Positions 37,201 through 49,200 of a DNA stretch of 64,000 bases are shown one piece after another. This DNA comes from BP-464 sp045805505 (GTDB lineage: Bacteria; Actinomycetota; Thermoleophilia; Solirubrobacterales; Solirubrobacteraceae). Both the position numbers and the translations under genes were made by a program. Location of the stretch: the NCBI GenBank assembly GCA_045805505.1, contig JBJMLA010000162.1:124001-188000 (forward strand), given 5' to 3'. The notes beneath the pieces are model-generated. The model made no database searches. It was given only the letters and a program-made list of their open reading frames with translations, and was not told the DNA's origin. The first letter of the stretch is position 1. The number at the start of each line of letters is the position of its first letter.

Positions 37201-40200
37201 CACCGTGAAGGCGGCCGCCTCGGTCCTCGTCAAGACCCAGGACGAAAGCACCATCTCCGCCAGCGCCGCGGCCGCCGCGATCGGCGTGGCCGCCGGGCTC
37301 GGCAACGGCGCCGCGGTCGGCGGCGGCGGCGCCGAGGCGACCAACGTCATCCTCACGTCCGCCAAGGCGTTCGTCTCCGGTACCCCGCTCGGCACCTCGA
37401 GCGCCAAGATCGGCGGCGCGGTCACCGTCCAGTCCACGAGCGAGGGGACGATCAAGGCCCTGATCCTCGCCGTCAGCGTCCAGGTCGGGCTCGGCGTCAG
37501 CAACGGCGTCGGCGTGGCCATCGGCATCTCGGTCGCGCGCAACGTCATCGGCTACGAGCCGGCCGAGCGCACCGACTGGATCAGCGGCACCTCCGCGCCG
37601 ACCAAGCTGACCAACGGCCAGAAGGTCCTGGTCACGACGGGCGCGCGCGCCAACGAGACCTTCACCTACATCGGGACCACGACCACCGGCCTGCAGCGCC
37701 AGACCTTCACCGACACGACCAAGTGGGAGGCGCTGACCGGGACGCAGACCGCGACCTACACCGCCAACGCCACCACGACGCCGTCGGTGGTGCTGACGGG
37801 CCAGATCGTCCTGGTCGGCACCAGCTACTACAAGGCCAAGGTCGACGTCACCACGACGATCGACCTCTCCGCCGAGAACTACTCGGATACCGCGAAGTGG
37901 CAGGCGTTCGCCACGTACCGCAGCGCCCCCGCGCCCGGGGATCCGCTCACCGTCAAGACGCTGCTGACGGGTGACCGCGTCACGGTCACGTCGGGTCCGA
38001 TGACCGGCGACACCTTCCGCTACGTCGGGGCCACCGTCACCGGGCTGCAGCAGCTCAACTACGAGGACACCACCGCGTGGGTCGAGGTCGCCGACTCGAC
38101 GACCGCGACGTACTCGACCGACGACACGCCCGACAGCGTCGCCATCAACGCGGTCGTGCTGGTCAAGGTCGGCGCGAAGGCCGGCAAGAAGATGAAGGCG
38201 CTGAAGGTCGCGACGCCGCGGATCGACCTGTCGATCCAGAGCTTCGGGGACCGCACCTACTGGGAGCGCGTCTTCGGCACCCCGCCGGCCTCCGCCGGGG
38301 CCGTCGAGGCCTACGTCCTCAACAGCGACGTCTACGCGACCGGCGAGCTCAAGATCGTCGCGCTGGCCACGCAGACCATCGACGCCGACGTGGTCGCGGT
38401 CGCCGCTGCGGTCGGCGGCGGCATCGGCACGGGCGTCGGTGTCGGCGCGGCCGGCGTCTACACCGACAACACGATCCGCAACGACGTGCGCGCCTACCTC
38501 AAGGGCAACGGCAGCACGGGCGTGACCGTCGGCAGCCTCAACATCGAGGCCAAGCACGCCGCCGGCATCAAGGTCGTCGCCGTCGCGGCGGCCGCGGGCG
38601 TCGGGCTCGGCGCCAGCAACCTCGGCGTCGGCATCGCCATCGGCCTGTCGATCGCCATCAACGACGTCGCCGGCGACGTCACCGCCTACATCGACAGCAT
38701 CGGCGAGGGCGTGCGCACCACGTCCTCCAGCGTCGTCGTCAAGGCGTCCTCGCCCGGCCGGCCGCTGGCCGACGGCATCGCCGATCAGGTCAGCCTCGCC
38801 GGCATCACGGGCTCCGACCTCGAGACGTGGGCCGACGTCAACGGCGACACGCCCCCGCCGGCCCTCGTCGACGCGTTCTTCACCGCCGGCATCCCGCTCC
38901 CGGCCGACCTCACCATCACCTCGCTGGGCACCGTCGAGGGCTGGCAGGTCGTCAGCGGCACCGACACCTGGATCGTCACGCGCGACGGCGAGGGCTTCAC
39001 CGCCGTCAAGGGCGGGACGACGAAGGACCTCATCAACTACCCGGGCCTGTTCCGGACCGCGACGACGGTCGACATCCCGACCGCGCTGCGCACCGCGCTG
39101 AACGCCCGCAACACCGACCTGGCCCTGCCGACCGGCACCAAGCTGACCCCGATCGGCAACGGGACGTTCAAGCTCGTCACGGGCGGCGTCACCTACATCC
39201 TGGCCTCCGACGGCACCGCGCTGCAGCTCTCTCGCGACGGCGCGCCGGTGGTCTGCAAGCAGACCGGCTCGACCTGCACCAACAACCAGCCGATCTCGGT
39301 CACCACCGTCACGCTCGGCGATCTCATCGTCGCCACCACGAAGACCGTCAGCTCCGCGCTCGTGACGGCCTTCGGCACGCAGGGGGTCACGCTGGCCACC
39401 ACGGCCACCGTGCGGCCCAACAGCGGCGCCGGCTGGACCGTCACCGACGGTTCGACGGTCTACGCGGTCGCACAGGACGGCGTCACGCTGCGGGCGACCT
39501 GGACCTCCGCCACGTTCTCGGTGACCGACGCGACGCTCCTGTCCGGGCTCTCCGGGCTGACCGCCGCGGTCGTGGGCACCGTCGGCTCCGACCTCGTCAC
39601 CGCGTTCGCCGGCCAGAGCGTCACGCTCGCCGCAACCGCGACCATCGCCAAGCTCACGGCGACGACCTGGCGCGTCGTCGACGGCTCCACGATCTACACC
39701 CTGACCAGCGACGGCACGAACCTCGCGGTCGGCGGCGTCTCGGCCTTCTCGCTCTACGACATCGGCGCCGCGCTGCGCTCAGCCGCCCAGACCTCGGGTG
39801 GCACCACCGACGCCCAGCGCACCGGTGGCGTCAGCCAGGCCGTCGCCGACGCGTTCCTCGCCCAGAGCGTGACGCTCGTGGCGGCCGCCCAGGTGAGCCC
39901 CCTGCCCTACGGCGCCTGGCGCGTGGTGGCCAACGGCACCACGACGCGGACGTGGGTCGTCACGGTCAAGGGCACCGCCGTTCTCACCGGCGCCGACTCC
40001 GCCACCCTGACCGGCCTCACCGGCGCGGACATGTACGCGGCCGCCCAGGGCACGCCGCCCACCGCGCTCACCACCGCGCTGCGCACCGCCAATGCCGGTG
40101 CGCTCAAGCCCTACCTCAGCTACGCCGCCAAGCTCGCCAAGACCGGTGACGGCGAGTGGAAGCTCGGCTCGGCCGTCGGCACCTACGTCATCCGCGGCAG

Positions 40201-43200
40201 CAGCACGCTGACGCTCTCGGGCTCGACGATCAGCGCGCTGGCCGTCGCCGCCTCACTGGCCGCAGGCTTCGGCGCTGCCGGGGGCGTCGCGGTCGCGGGT
40301 GCAGGCGCGGCGGCCATCAACGAGATCAAGCGCCACGTCTCGGCCTACGTCAAGGACACGTCGGTCAGCAGCGAATCCGGCGTCGAGGTCCGCGCCGCCG
40401 CGTCCTCGGCGATCACCTCGACCGTCGGCTCCGTCGCCGCCGCGGTGGCCGGCGGCGCATTCGGCGTCGGCGTCGGCATCGGCGTCTCGGTCGCGACCAA
40501 CATCATCGGCCGCCCGAGCAGCGACGCCAGCAAGGCCATCCAGGTCTACGCCTACGTCAAGGACTCCTCGATCCTGGCCAAGGGCGCGCTGGCCGTCACG
40601 GCCGACGCCGCCCAGTCGATCTCGGCGGTCGTCTTCAGCGCCGCCGCCGGCATCGGCATCGGCGGCACGATCGGCGTCGGGGTCGCCGGCTCGGGCGCCG
40701 GCACCGGCAACGACGTCGTCGCCGCCGTCCTGGCCTACATCGACGGCGACGGCGCCGACGGCATCACCTCCGCCAGCACCACGGTCACCGCCACCGACGA
40801 CTCGCGCATCCAGGTCCGCACGGGCGCGCTGGCCATCGCCGGGGCGTTCGCCGGCGAGATCGCCGTGAGCGTCGCCATCGCCGTGGCCATCGCGCACAAC
40901 AGCATCGCCAACATCGTCAAGGCCTACGTCACCGGCACGGACCAGGGCCTGGCCAGCCGCGGCAACATCACCATCTCCGCGTCCGAGACCTCCTCGATCG
41001 ACGCCTACACCTGGGCGGCGTCCGTCGCCGCCGCCGTCGCCGCGATCGGCAGCCTCGCGCTGGCCGGCGCCGGTGCCGACGCGATCAACGACATCAACAA
41101 CGACGTCGCCGCCTACATCGACGGCGGCACGGTCACCGCCGGCGCCGCCGACTACCTGTGGACGGCGACGCCGACCTCCATCGCCACCAACGGCCGCGTG
41201 CGCCTCCAGGACGGCCGCGTCTACCAGTACATCGGCAGCACCACCCTGACCCCGTCGGTCGGCACGACGCTGGACCTGACCAAGCAGAGCTACACCAACA
41301 CCGCGCTGTGGAGCCTCGTCTCCGGCGACCTCTCCGTGCTCGCGACGAGCTCCGCCGATCTCACGGCCGAGGTCCTCGCCGTCTCCTCGGCGCTCAGCGG
41401 TGGCCTCTTCACCGGGGCGGGCAGCGTCGGCGTCGCCATCGCCCGCAACTTCATCGGCTACACGGGGACGCTGGACACCACGGGCCTCGACAACAAGGTC
41501 CAGGCCTGGGTGCACAACGCGACGATCCGCGCCGCGCGCGACGTGCTCGTCAAGGCCACCTCGACCGACACCGTGTCCACCAGCTCGGTCGGCAGCTCGA
41601 CGGCGATCGCCATCGGCCTCGGCGCCGCGGTCGCCGCCGCCGGCGTCGAGTCGACGAGCAAGATCGGGACGAAGGTCCTCGCCGAGCTCACTGAGACCAC
41701 CGCCCAGGCCGGCCGCGACCTCGTCGTCCAGGCCGACTCCTCGGCGCAGATCACCAAGTCCAAGTCCGTCGGCGTCTCGATCTCGACGAGCCTCGCGGCG
41801 CTGTCGATCGCCGCATCGAACGTCGTCAACAGCATCATCAACGACGTCCGCGCCTACATCGTCAGCGCGACCGGCAAGACCGTCTCGGCGATCCGCGACG
41901 TGTCGGTCCGCGGCCGCATGACGAACGCGCGCATCGGCTGCCCGGTCGGCACCGACGAGGACGAGGACTGCATCTACGCGACCGTCGCGTCGATCTCGGT
42001 CGGCCTGACCGGCGCCAGCGGCGGCGGCCTGGGCATCTACAACACGGTCGACAACACGGTCCAGGCCTACCTCGGCGGCAGCGATACCGGCGCGAACACC
42101 ACGTCGGCCTCCCTCGGCGTCCTGGCCGGCAACGACGTCCTGGTCGAGGCCTCCGAAGTCGCCTACACGCGCGGCGACGCCGCCGCGGTGACGCTGAGCG
42201 TCAGCCTCGGCCTCGCGCTCGGCGTGTCGGTCGTGCGCAACACGATCTCCAGCGACGTCAGCGCCTGGGCGCTGGGTGTCTCGATCGTCTCGACCGACAC
42301 CACGATCGCGGCCTCCGCCTCGGCCACGGTGCCCGAGTCCAAGGCCGTCGGCGTGTCGGCCTCGCTCGTGGCGGGCAACGGCAACTCCTCCCAGGTCGAG
42401 CTCTCGACCGTCGTCAGCGCCTGGGCCCAGCGCGCGGTCCTCACCGCGACGGGCACCGTCAGCATCACGGCCGACGCCACGAACACCGGCTTCGTCGAGG
42501 CCCACGGCGGCACGCTCGGCGCCCTGGCCGTCGGCGGCATGGAGGCCAAGATCCGCCTCGGCCGCGGCGACGGCGTCAACGAGGTCGCGGCAAGCCTGCT
42601 CGCCGGTACGCAGGTCCTGGCCGGCACGCTGGCCATCGCCGCCTCAAGCACCGACGACATCCGCGCCTCGGCCACGGCCGCCGGCGCCGGCCTCATCGAC
42701 CTGTCCGGCGCCGCCGCCTACGTCGACAGCGACCAGGCCGCCCAGGTGACGATCGCCGCGCAGACGACGATCACCGTCGGCGTCCTCGACCTGCGCGCCG
42801 ATCACTCCCAGAACGTCGACGGCCGCGGCGACGCCTACTCCTTCGCACTGGCCTCGGGCAGCGGCGCGGGCGTCGGCGTGACCATCAACACCAAGGCCAA
42901 CATCGACATCGGCGCCACCACGATCACCAGCGTGGTCGTCGCGATCGCCGCCAAGAACACGCTGCGCAAGCGCTTCTACTCCGACGCCGACGACTACAAC
43001 CTCAACTCGGGCTCGGTCAGCGGCGGCGGCATCACGATCCTGGCGAGCACGACCAAGATCGGCACCAGCAGCAACCCCTTCCAGGCCGTCGTCACCATCG
43101 GCTCGGGCGCGTCGATCACCGCCAACGGCACGGCACGCACGCCGGGCTCGATGCGCATCGAGGCGGCCACCGACGTCATCGCCATCGACTCGATCAGCGC

Positions 43201-46200
43201 CCAGGGCGTCTCGTTCTCCCTGGGCGCCACCGTCGCGGTGTCCGAGATCATCACCTACACCAAGGCCGCGGTGAACATCACCGGCGCCGAGCTGCACAAC
43301 GCGACCGGCGACGTCGCCATCGCTACCCGCGCCGACTCGGGCGTGCGGCCGAGCGCCAGCCTGCTGGTCGCCAACAGCGTCAGCGGCGCCGTCTCGGGCA
43401 CCGCGCACGGCGAGTCCAACAACGAGCAGTCGATCACCCTCACGGACACGTCGATCAAGGGCAACAACGTCAAGATCTACGCGGGCCGCAACGCGACCCA
43501 GGGCGTGCCGAACCTGCTCGACGCCAACGCGAACGTCGAGATCATGTCGATCTCGCTGTTCGCGAACATCGCGCTGCCGCTGCCGATCGCGGTCATCAAC
43601 GAGACCAACACGGTCACGCTGAACGGTGCGACCACCATCAAGGCACTCGGCGACGTCGACATCCTCGCCGTCCGCGGGCTCGGGACCGATCGCGCCAAGG
43701 AGAGCGGCACCACGGTCTCGCTCTCGCTGGTGCCCTACGGCTTCGACTCACCGAACAACGCCGACGACAACAGCACCAACGCCGTGGTCATCGGCACGTC
43801 GACGACGATCGAGGCCGGGCTCAACGCCAGCACGGTCGTCCTGGTCCGGCCCGTCGCGTCGCTGCCCACCGGCCGCACGTTCGGCGACGCGGTGACCCTC
43901 GCCGACAAGGCCGCCCTGCGCGCCGCCGGCATCGCGATCTCCGACGACGTCGCCTACTCCTACGCCGCGCTGAACCTGACGACGATCAAGTTCGCCGTCG
44001 GCACCGGCGACGTCATCAAGGACGGGTCGACCTACTACCAGTACATCAACCAGTCCCCGCCCGCCGGCGGCATCGACCTCGAGAACGAGAACCTCAACTC
44101 GAGCGACTGGCGCGTGCTGACCACCAGCTCGGTGGCGGCCACCAACACGCTGCCCTACGGCCCGACCATCGCCGAGGTGGGGGAGAACTACTACGAGAAG
44201 ACGGTCACCTCCAGCCTCAAGCTGGGCCTCGCCGGCAAGTTCTTCGTCATCAAGCCCGACTCGCTCGACGCGCCGACGCTCGTCTACCAGAACGTCGGCA
44301 ACCTCCTGCTCCAGCAGCGCGAGCAGATCCTCGAGTGGATGGCCAGCCACGCCACCAACGCCGAGGCCGTCGCGCGCTACCAGGTCCAGCTCGAATCGCT
44401 CGATCAGACCATCGCCGACATGGGCATCGCCCAGACGATCATCGATGTCGTCAGCGGCAACAAGATCCTGGCGCCAAACAAGAAGGTCTACTCCTTCATC
44501 GGCGGCGCGAGCGCCAAGATCTCCCTGCGCGAGGAGGACTTCCTCAACACGTCGCGCTGGAGCGAGGACACGAGCGCCGGCGCCGTCGAGACGCCGAACC
44601 TCAACAAGGTCAAGTGGATCAACACCAACCTCGACACGATCTTCCTGCAGCTGCCGTCGATCTACGCGGCGCCGGGCTCGATCTTCATCGAGGGCGGCAG
44701 CGTCAAGGACCAGAACGGCGCGACCGTCGACCTGGCGGCCAAGATCACCAGCGGCAAGCTCAACGCGCGGGCCGGCGGCAACGTGACCGTCAAGAACGAG
44801 TCGGCCTTCGGCATGAAGGTCGGCGACGTGATCATCCGCGACAACAAGCGGATCACCGTCGTCAACGGCGCCCTGACCGTCCTTGCCCCCGGCAACGTCT
44901 ACCTCAACGGGTCGGTCATCTCACCGCGCACGGCCTCGACGGCCACGCCGCAGATCACGATCACCCAGAACTACTCGCCGGTCACCGACCCGCAGTGCGC
45001 CGGCAACAGCCTCTTCACCTTCTGCGACGGCCTCGGCCACAACGTCGCCCTGCCGCCCATCGACCGCGACCTCTACGTCGTCGGCGACGTCGTCAACGAG
45101 AACGGCGCGCTGACGATCAGCAACCAGGACGGCAGCATCAGCGCCTCCGGCGAGCTGCGCGCGCAGACCGTCAACGTGTTCTCGGCGCGCGACTTCAGCC
45201 TCAACAACGCGGGCTGGCTGCACACCAACAAGGATCCGCGCCAGTACCTCGACTTCCAGACGCTGCGCGCCGCGGTCTTCAACACCAACGGCGACACCAA
45301 GCAGCTCTGCACGACGCCCCGTTCGACCACCGTCCTGAACGTCACCGTCGTCACCTGCCCCGACGTCACCACCGCCTACGCGACGTTCGACACCGCGCTG
45401 TCGAACTCGATCAACACCGACGTCACCCGGATCCTCGCCCAGGGCCGCATCACGATCACCGCGCGCTACCTGAACATCAACGGCCTGATCCAGTCGGGCG
45501 TGCAGACGATCGAGCTCAACATCGCGGCGAACTTCGCGCCCGGGCGTGCCACCGAGCTGGCCAACGACGACCTCTCGCCGATCGCCGGCGTGAACTTCGG
45601 CACCGACGGCATCCCGGTCTCGGGCCGCTTCGATCCCGTCACCGGCACGATCATCCTCGACGACATCGTCTCCCAGGGCGGCCAGATCTCGATCGCCGGC
45701 CAGATCCTCAGCACGGGCAACGGCGAGCTCAAGGTCGCCTACGGCTACACCGGCCTGACGATCACCAACCTGTCGGGCTACACGCTGAGCCTCGGCCGCG
45801 TCGACGTCACCACCAACCGGGTCGGTCGCATCACGATCGTCGACACGGCGCAGGACGGGATGCCCAAGACCGTCTACGAGATGACGGCCGGCGGCGCGGT
45901 CAAGAAGGTCTACTCGGCGTCGCTGAACACGGCACTGCCCACCGACGGCAGCGGCGACGCGGTCATCACCGGGATCACCTACACGCTGACGAGCACCTCG
46001 TCCGCCGTGGCCAACGACCCTGACGGCAGCAACGAGGCCTACACCTACAGCCCGCGCACCGGCCTGCAGTACGTGTGGGTCGAGGGCCAGGCCAAGACCT
46101 CGACGGTCGTGACGGTCTTCGAGAAGAAGAGCTTCAACCTCTTCGGCGACAACGGCTTCGGCGACCTGCTCGTCGCCGACGACGGCTGGACCTCGCGCGA

Positions 46201-49200
46201 CATCTTCTTCACGGACAGCCAGCCGCTGCTGGAGTCCGAGACGCTGACCGTGTGCGCAGCGGAGTGCCCGCCGCTGCTGGCCTACAACCAGGTCTACACG
46301 ATCCAGTACTTCCAGAAGGCCGACAAGACGACCAACGTCGTCTTCGGCTCGACGATCATCAAGTACACGGCCAACAGCAAGCGCTACCGCCACAAGGTCG
46401 ACTCGACCGGCACGGTCACCGAGCAGCGCTTCCTCCTGCCGAGCATCAACTTCGCGACCGACACCACGAACTGGGAAGAGGTCACGACCGGCTCGAGCTT
46501 CGACTTCCTCAGCACGTACGAGAACGCGTCGCGGACGGTCGATCAGTGGACGACGGGCGGCGGCTGGCTTCGCAAGAAGACCATCCACACCAAGATCACC
46601 GAGATCACCGGTCTGAAGGACTACTACACGCACACCCTCAAGGCCGACGTGCCGATCGCCATCAGCTTCGTGCGCGGTCCCACCGCGCCCGGCGTGTCGA
46701 TCCTCAGCAAGGGCAGCGTGCTGCTCAAGGGCAACTTCGACGTGCCCACCAACGGCACGATCCGGATCGAGTCGACCCAGGGCTCGGTCACCTCCGACGA
46801 CGCGGTCGGCCTGTTCGGCGCGCCCGTCGAGATCGTCGCCTCCGGCGGCGAGATCCGCGTCAACGTCCAGGGGACGTCGGTCAGCGACGGCAAGGCCGCG
46901 CACAGCTTCACCGCCCTGGGCAACATCGTCGTCAACACGGTGGCCAGCGGGGCGAGCACCAACGGGCAGGTCCGGGCGCAGAGCGCGCGGCTGTTCCTCT
47001 CGCGCGCCGTCAGCAGCACGGGCAACGTGTTCCTCAACGCGCCGGGCGGGATCGCCGTCTGCTCGAGCTGCAGCACGCTGATCCAGGGCAACCGCGTCGA
47101 GCTGTCGGCCACCGGCGGCACGCTCGGCACGGCCTCGAACCCGCTGCAGGTCACCACCAACACCCGCGGCACCGGCGGCTTCGGGGCACGCGCCCAGGGC
47201 GACATCCGCGTCGTCGAGGGCGGCACCGACCTCGTGCTCCTGCTGCCGGTCAAGTGGGCCCCGACCGGCTCGGTCGTCTCGGCCACCGGCGGCGTCTGGC
47301 TGACCGCGACCAACGGCTCCATCCTCGACGGCATCTACGAGGCCCTGACGCCGACCACCGCGGCCGACGCCACGGCGCACAACAACACGCTCAACACGCT
47401 CAACGGCCGGATCACCACCACGACGACCATCACCGTCGTCAAGGGCGCCGACTACACGACCACGGCCGGCGGCAAGACGACCAAGCACTTCAAGATCAAG
47501 CTCTCGGCGCAGCCGAACGCCGCGATCGGCGAGACCATCGTCGTCCGCGTGATCTTCGACGACGACGACCTGCAGCTCAGCAGCGCCGACGTGCGCTACG
47601 GCGGCGGCGTCGCGCGGTTCAGCGCCGCCGACTGGAACCAGGACATCACGTTCACCTACTGCAACGTGGACTCCGCGACCGACCGCTGCGATGCGACGAC
47701 CGGCGACTCCTCGAGCGTGACCTTCAGCCAGGTCTCCGAGCACCAGCGCCCGGCCTTCAACACGGCCTCGCTGCAGTTCCCGCTCTCGGTGGCCCTGATC
47801 CACTACCTCTACCCGCAGCTGACGGTCCCGGCCTCGTCGGGCGGCTCGACCGAGCTGGCCAACGTGGTGGGCTCGACGATCTCGCTCACCGCCGGCGGCA
47901 GCGCCGGCCAGGTCGGCCGCATCTCCGGCATCGAGAACCTCGACCTGACCAACGGCGGCCTGCCCGGGCTGACCACCCAGCAGCAGGGCTACCTCGCGGG
48001 CGCGACCACCAACGACATCCTCGGCAAGTTCCATGCGCTCTACCGCTGGACCGGCTCGGCCGCCACCGGCGTCGACCTGTCGGCCCAGAGCTTCGGCACC
48101 GGCAGCTGGGTCAAGGTCAACCCGACGTACCTGCTGACCGCCGCGTCGCAGAGCGTCACGCTGGCGTCCGGCCAGACCGTCCTGGTCCAGCGCCGCGGCA
48201 TCTACGGCCTCTACGAGTTCCGCGGCACCGCCGGCGGCGCCGACCTGGCCAACGAGAACTACGCGAACTCCGGGCGCTGGACGCGGCTGACCAACGCCGA
48301 CGGCCTGCCGATGGGCTCGCCGCTGACCAGCGCCCTGACCACGGCGAGCATCGTCAACGGCAGCCTGGTCGCCGATACGAACGTCCTCGAGCGCCTGACG
48401 CTCCAGCTCGTCGACGACGTCGACATCCTCGGCCTCAACGGCACGAAGGTCACGCTGACGATGAGCACCCCGGGCGGCGCGGCGATCCAGACCAGCGACG
48501 CGCTCGAGATCGCCTCGGTCGTCTCGACCGGCACCGCCGACGTCCGCCTGCGCGCCACCGGCGCGATCACCAACCTGGCCGGCACGACGGCGGCCATCAC
48601 CACCGCCGGCAACCTCGTCCTGGACTCGGGCGCGTCGATCGGCACCGCGCTGACCCCGCTGCGCACCGCGATCGGCACCAACGGCGCCCTGGTGGCCACC
48701 GCCAACGGCACGATCACGCTGCGTCAGCTCGGCGGTGCCCTGCAGGCCGAGGAGGTCTTCGCCACCGTCGACGTCGCGATCACCGTCGTCACGGGCGACC
48801 TGAAGGTCGGCCGCATCGAGGCAAGCGACCACGTCACCCTGACCACGCTGGCCGGCTCGATCCTCAACGGCCTGGTCGACTCGGCCTTCAGCGACGGCAA
48901 CGTCCTGGTCGCCAACGCCGTCTTCTCCGCCACCGGCGGCACGATCGGCACCGCCTCCAAGTTCTTCGACACGACGATCACGACCTCGCTGAGCAGCTCT
49001 GCCACCGGCGGCGTCTGGCTGCACAACCGCGTCACGCTGACCGCGGTCTCGGTGGGCACCACCACGGGCGACGTCACGATCAACGTGATCGGCGACTTCC
49101 TCATCGGCGGCATCAACGCCACGGGCAACGTCTTCGTCACCGCGACGGGCTCGATCTTCGCTCTGGCCGGCGACACGACCGTCGACATCACCGCGCTGAG

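Larger units (their letters stand above)
33900..42700 (+). repeat. About thirty ~62-residue adhesin repeats
   Basis: Repeat core: a Gly/Ala-rich hydrophobic strand (for example VGVGVSVA), then N-x-I/V, then V-x-A-Y/x-I, then a beta turn. Cores fall near 35075, 35270, 35460, 35626, 35790, 35986, 36172, 36406, 36585, 36762, 36955, 37150, 37335 and 37530, i.e. every 165-235 bp (mean about 190). The pattern resumes after inserted modules (38458-38650 and 40315-42390). Consistent with a long beta-solenoid filament. Confidence 0.65.
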
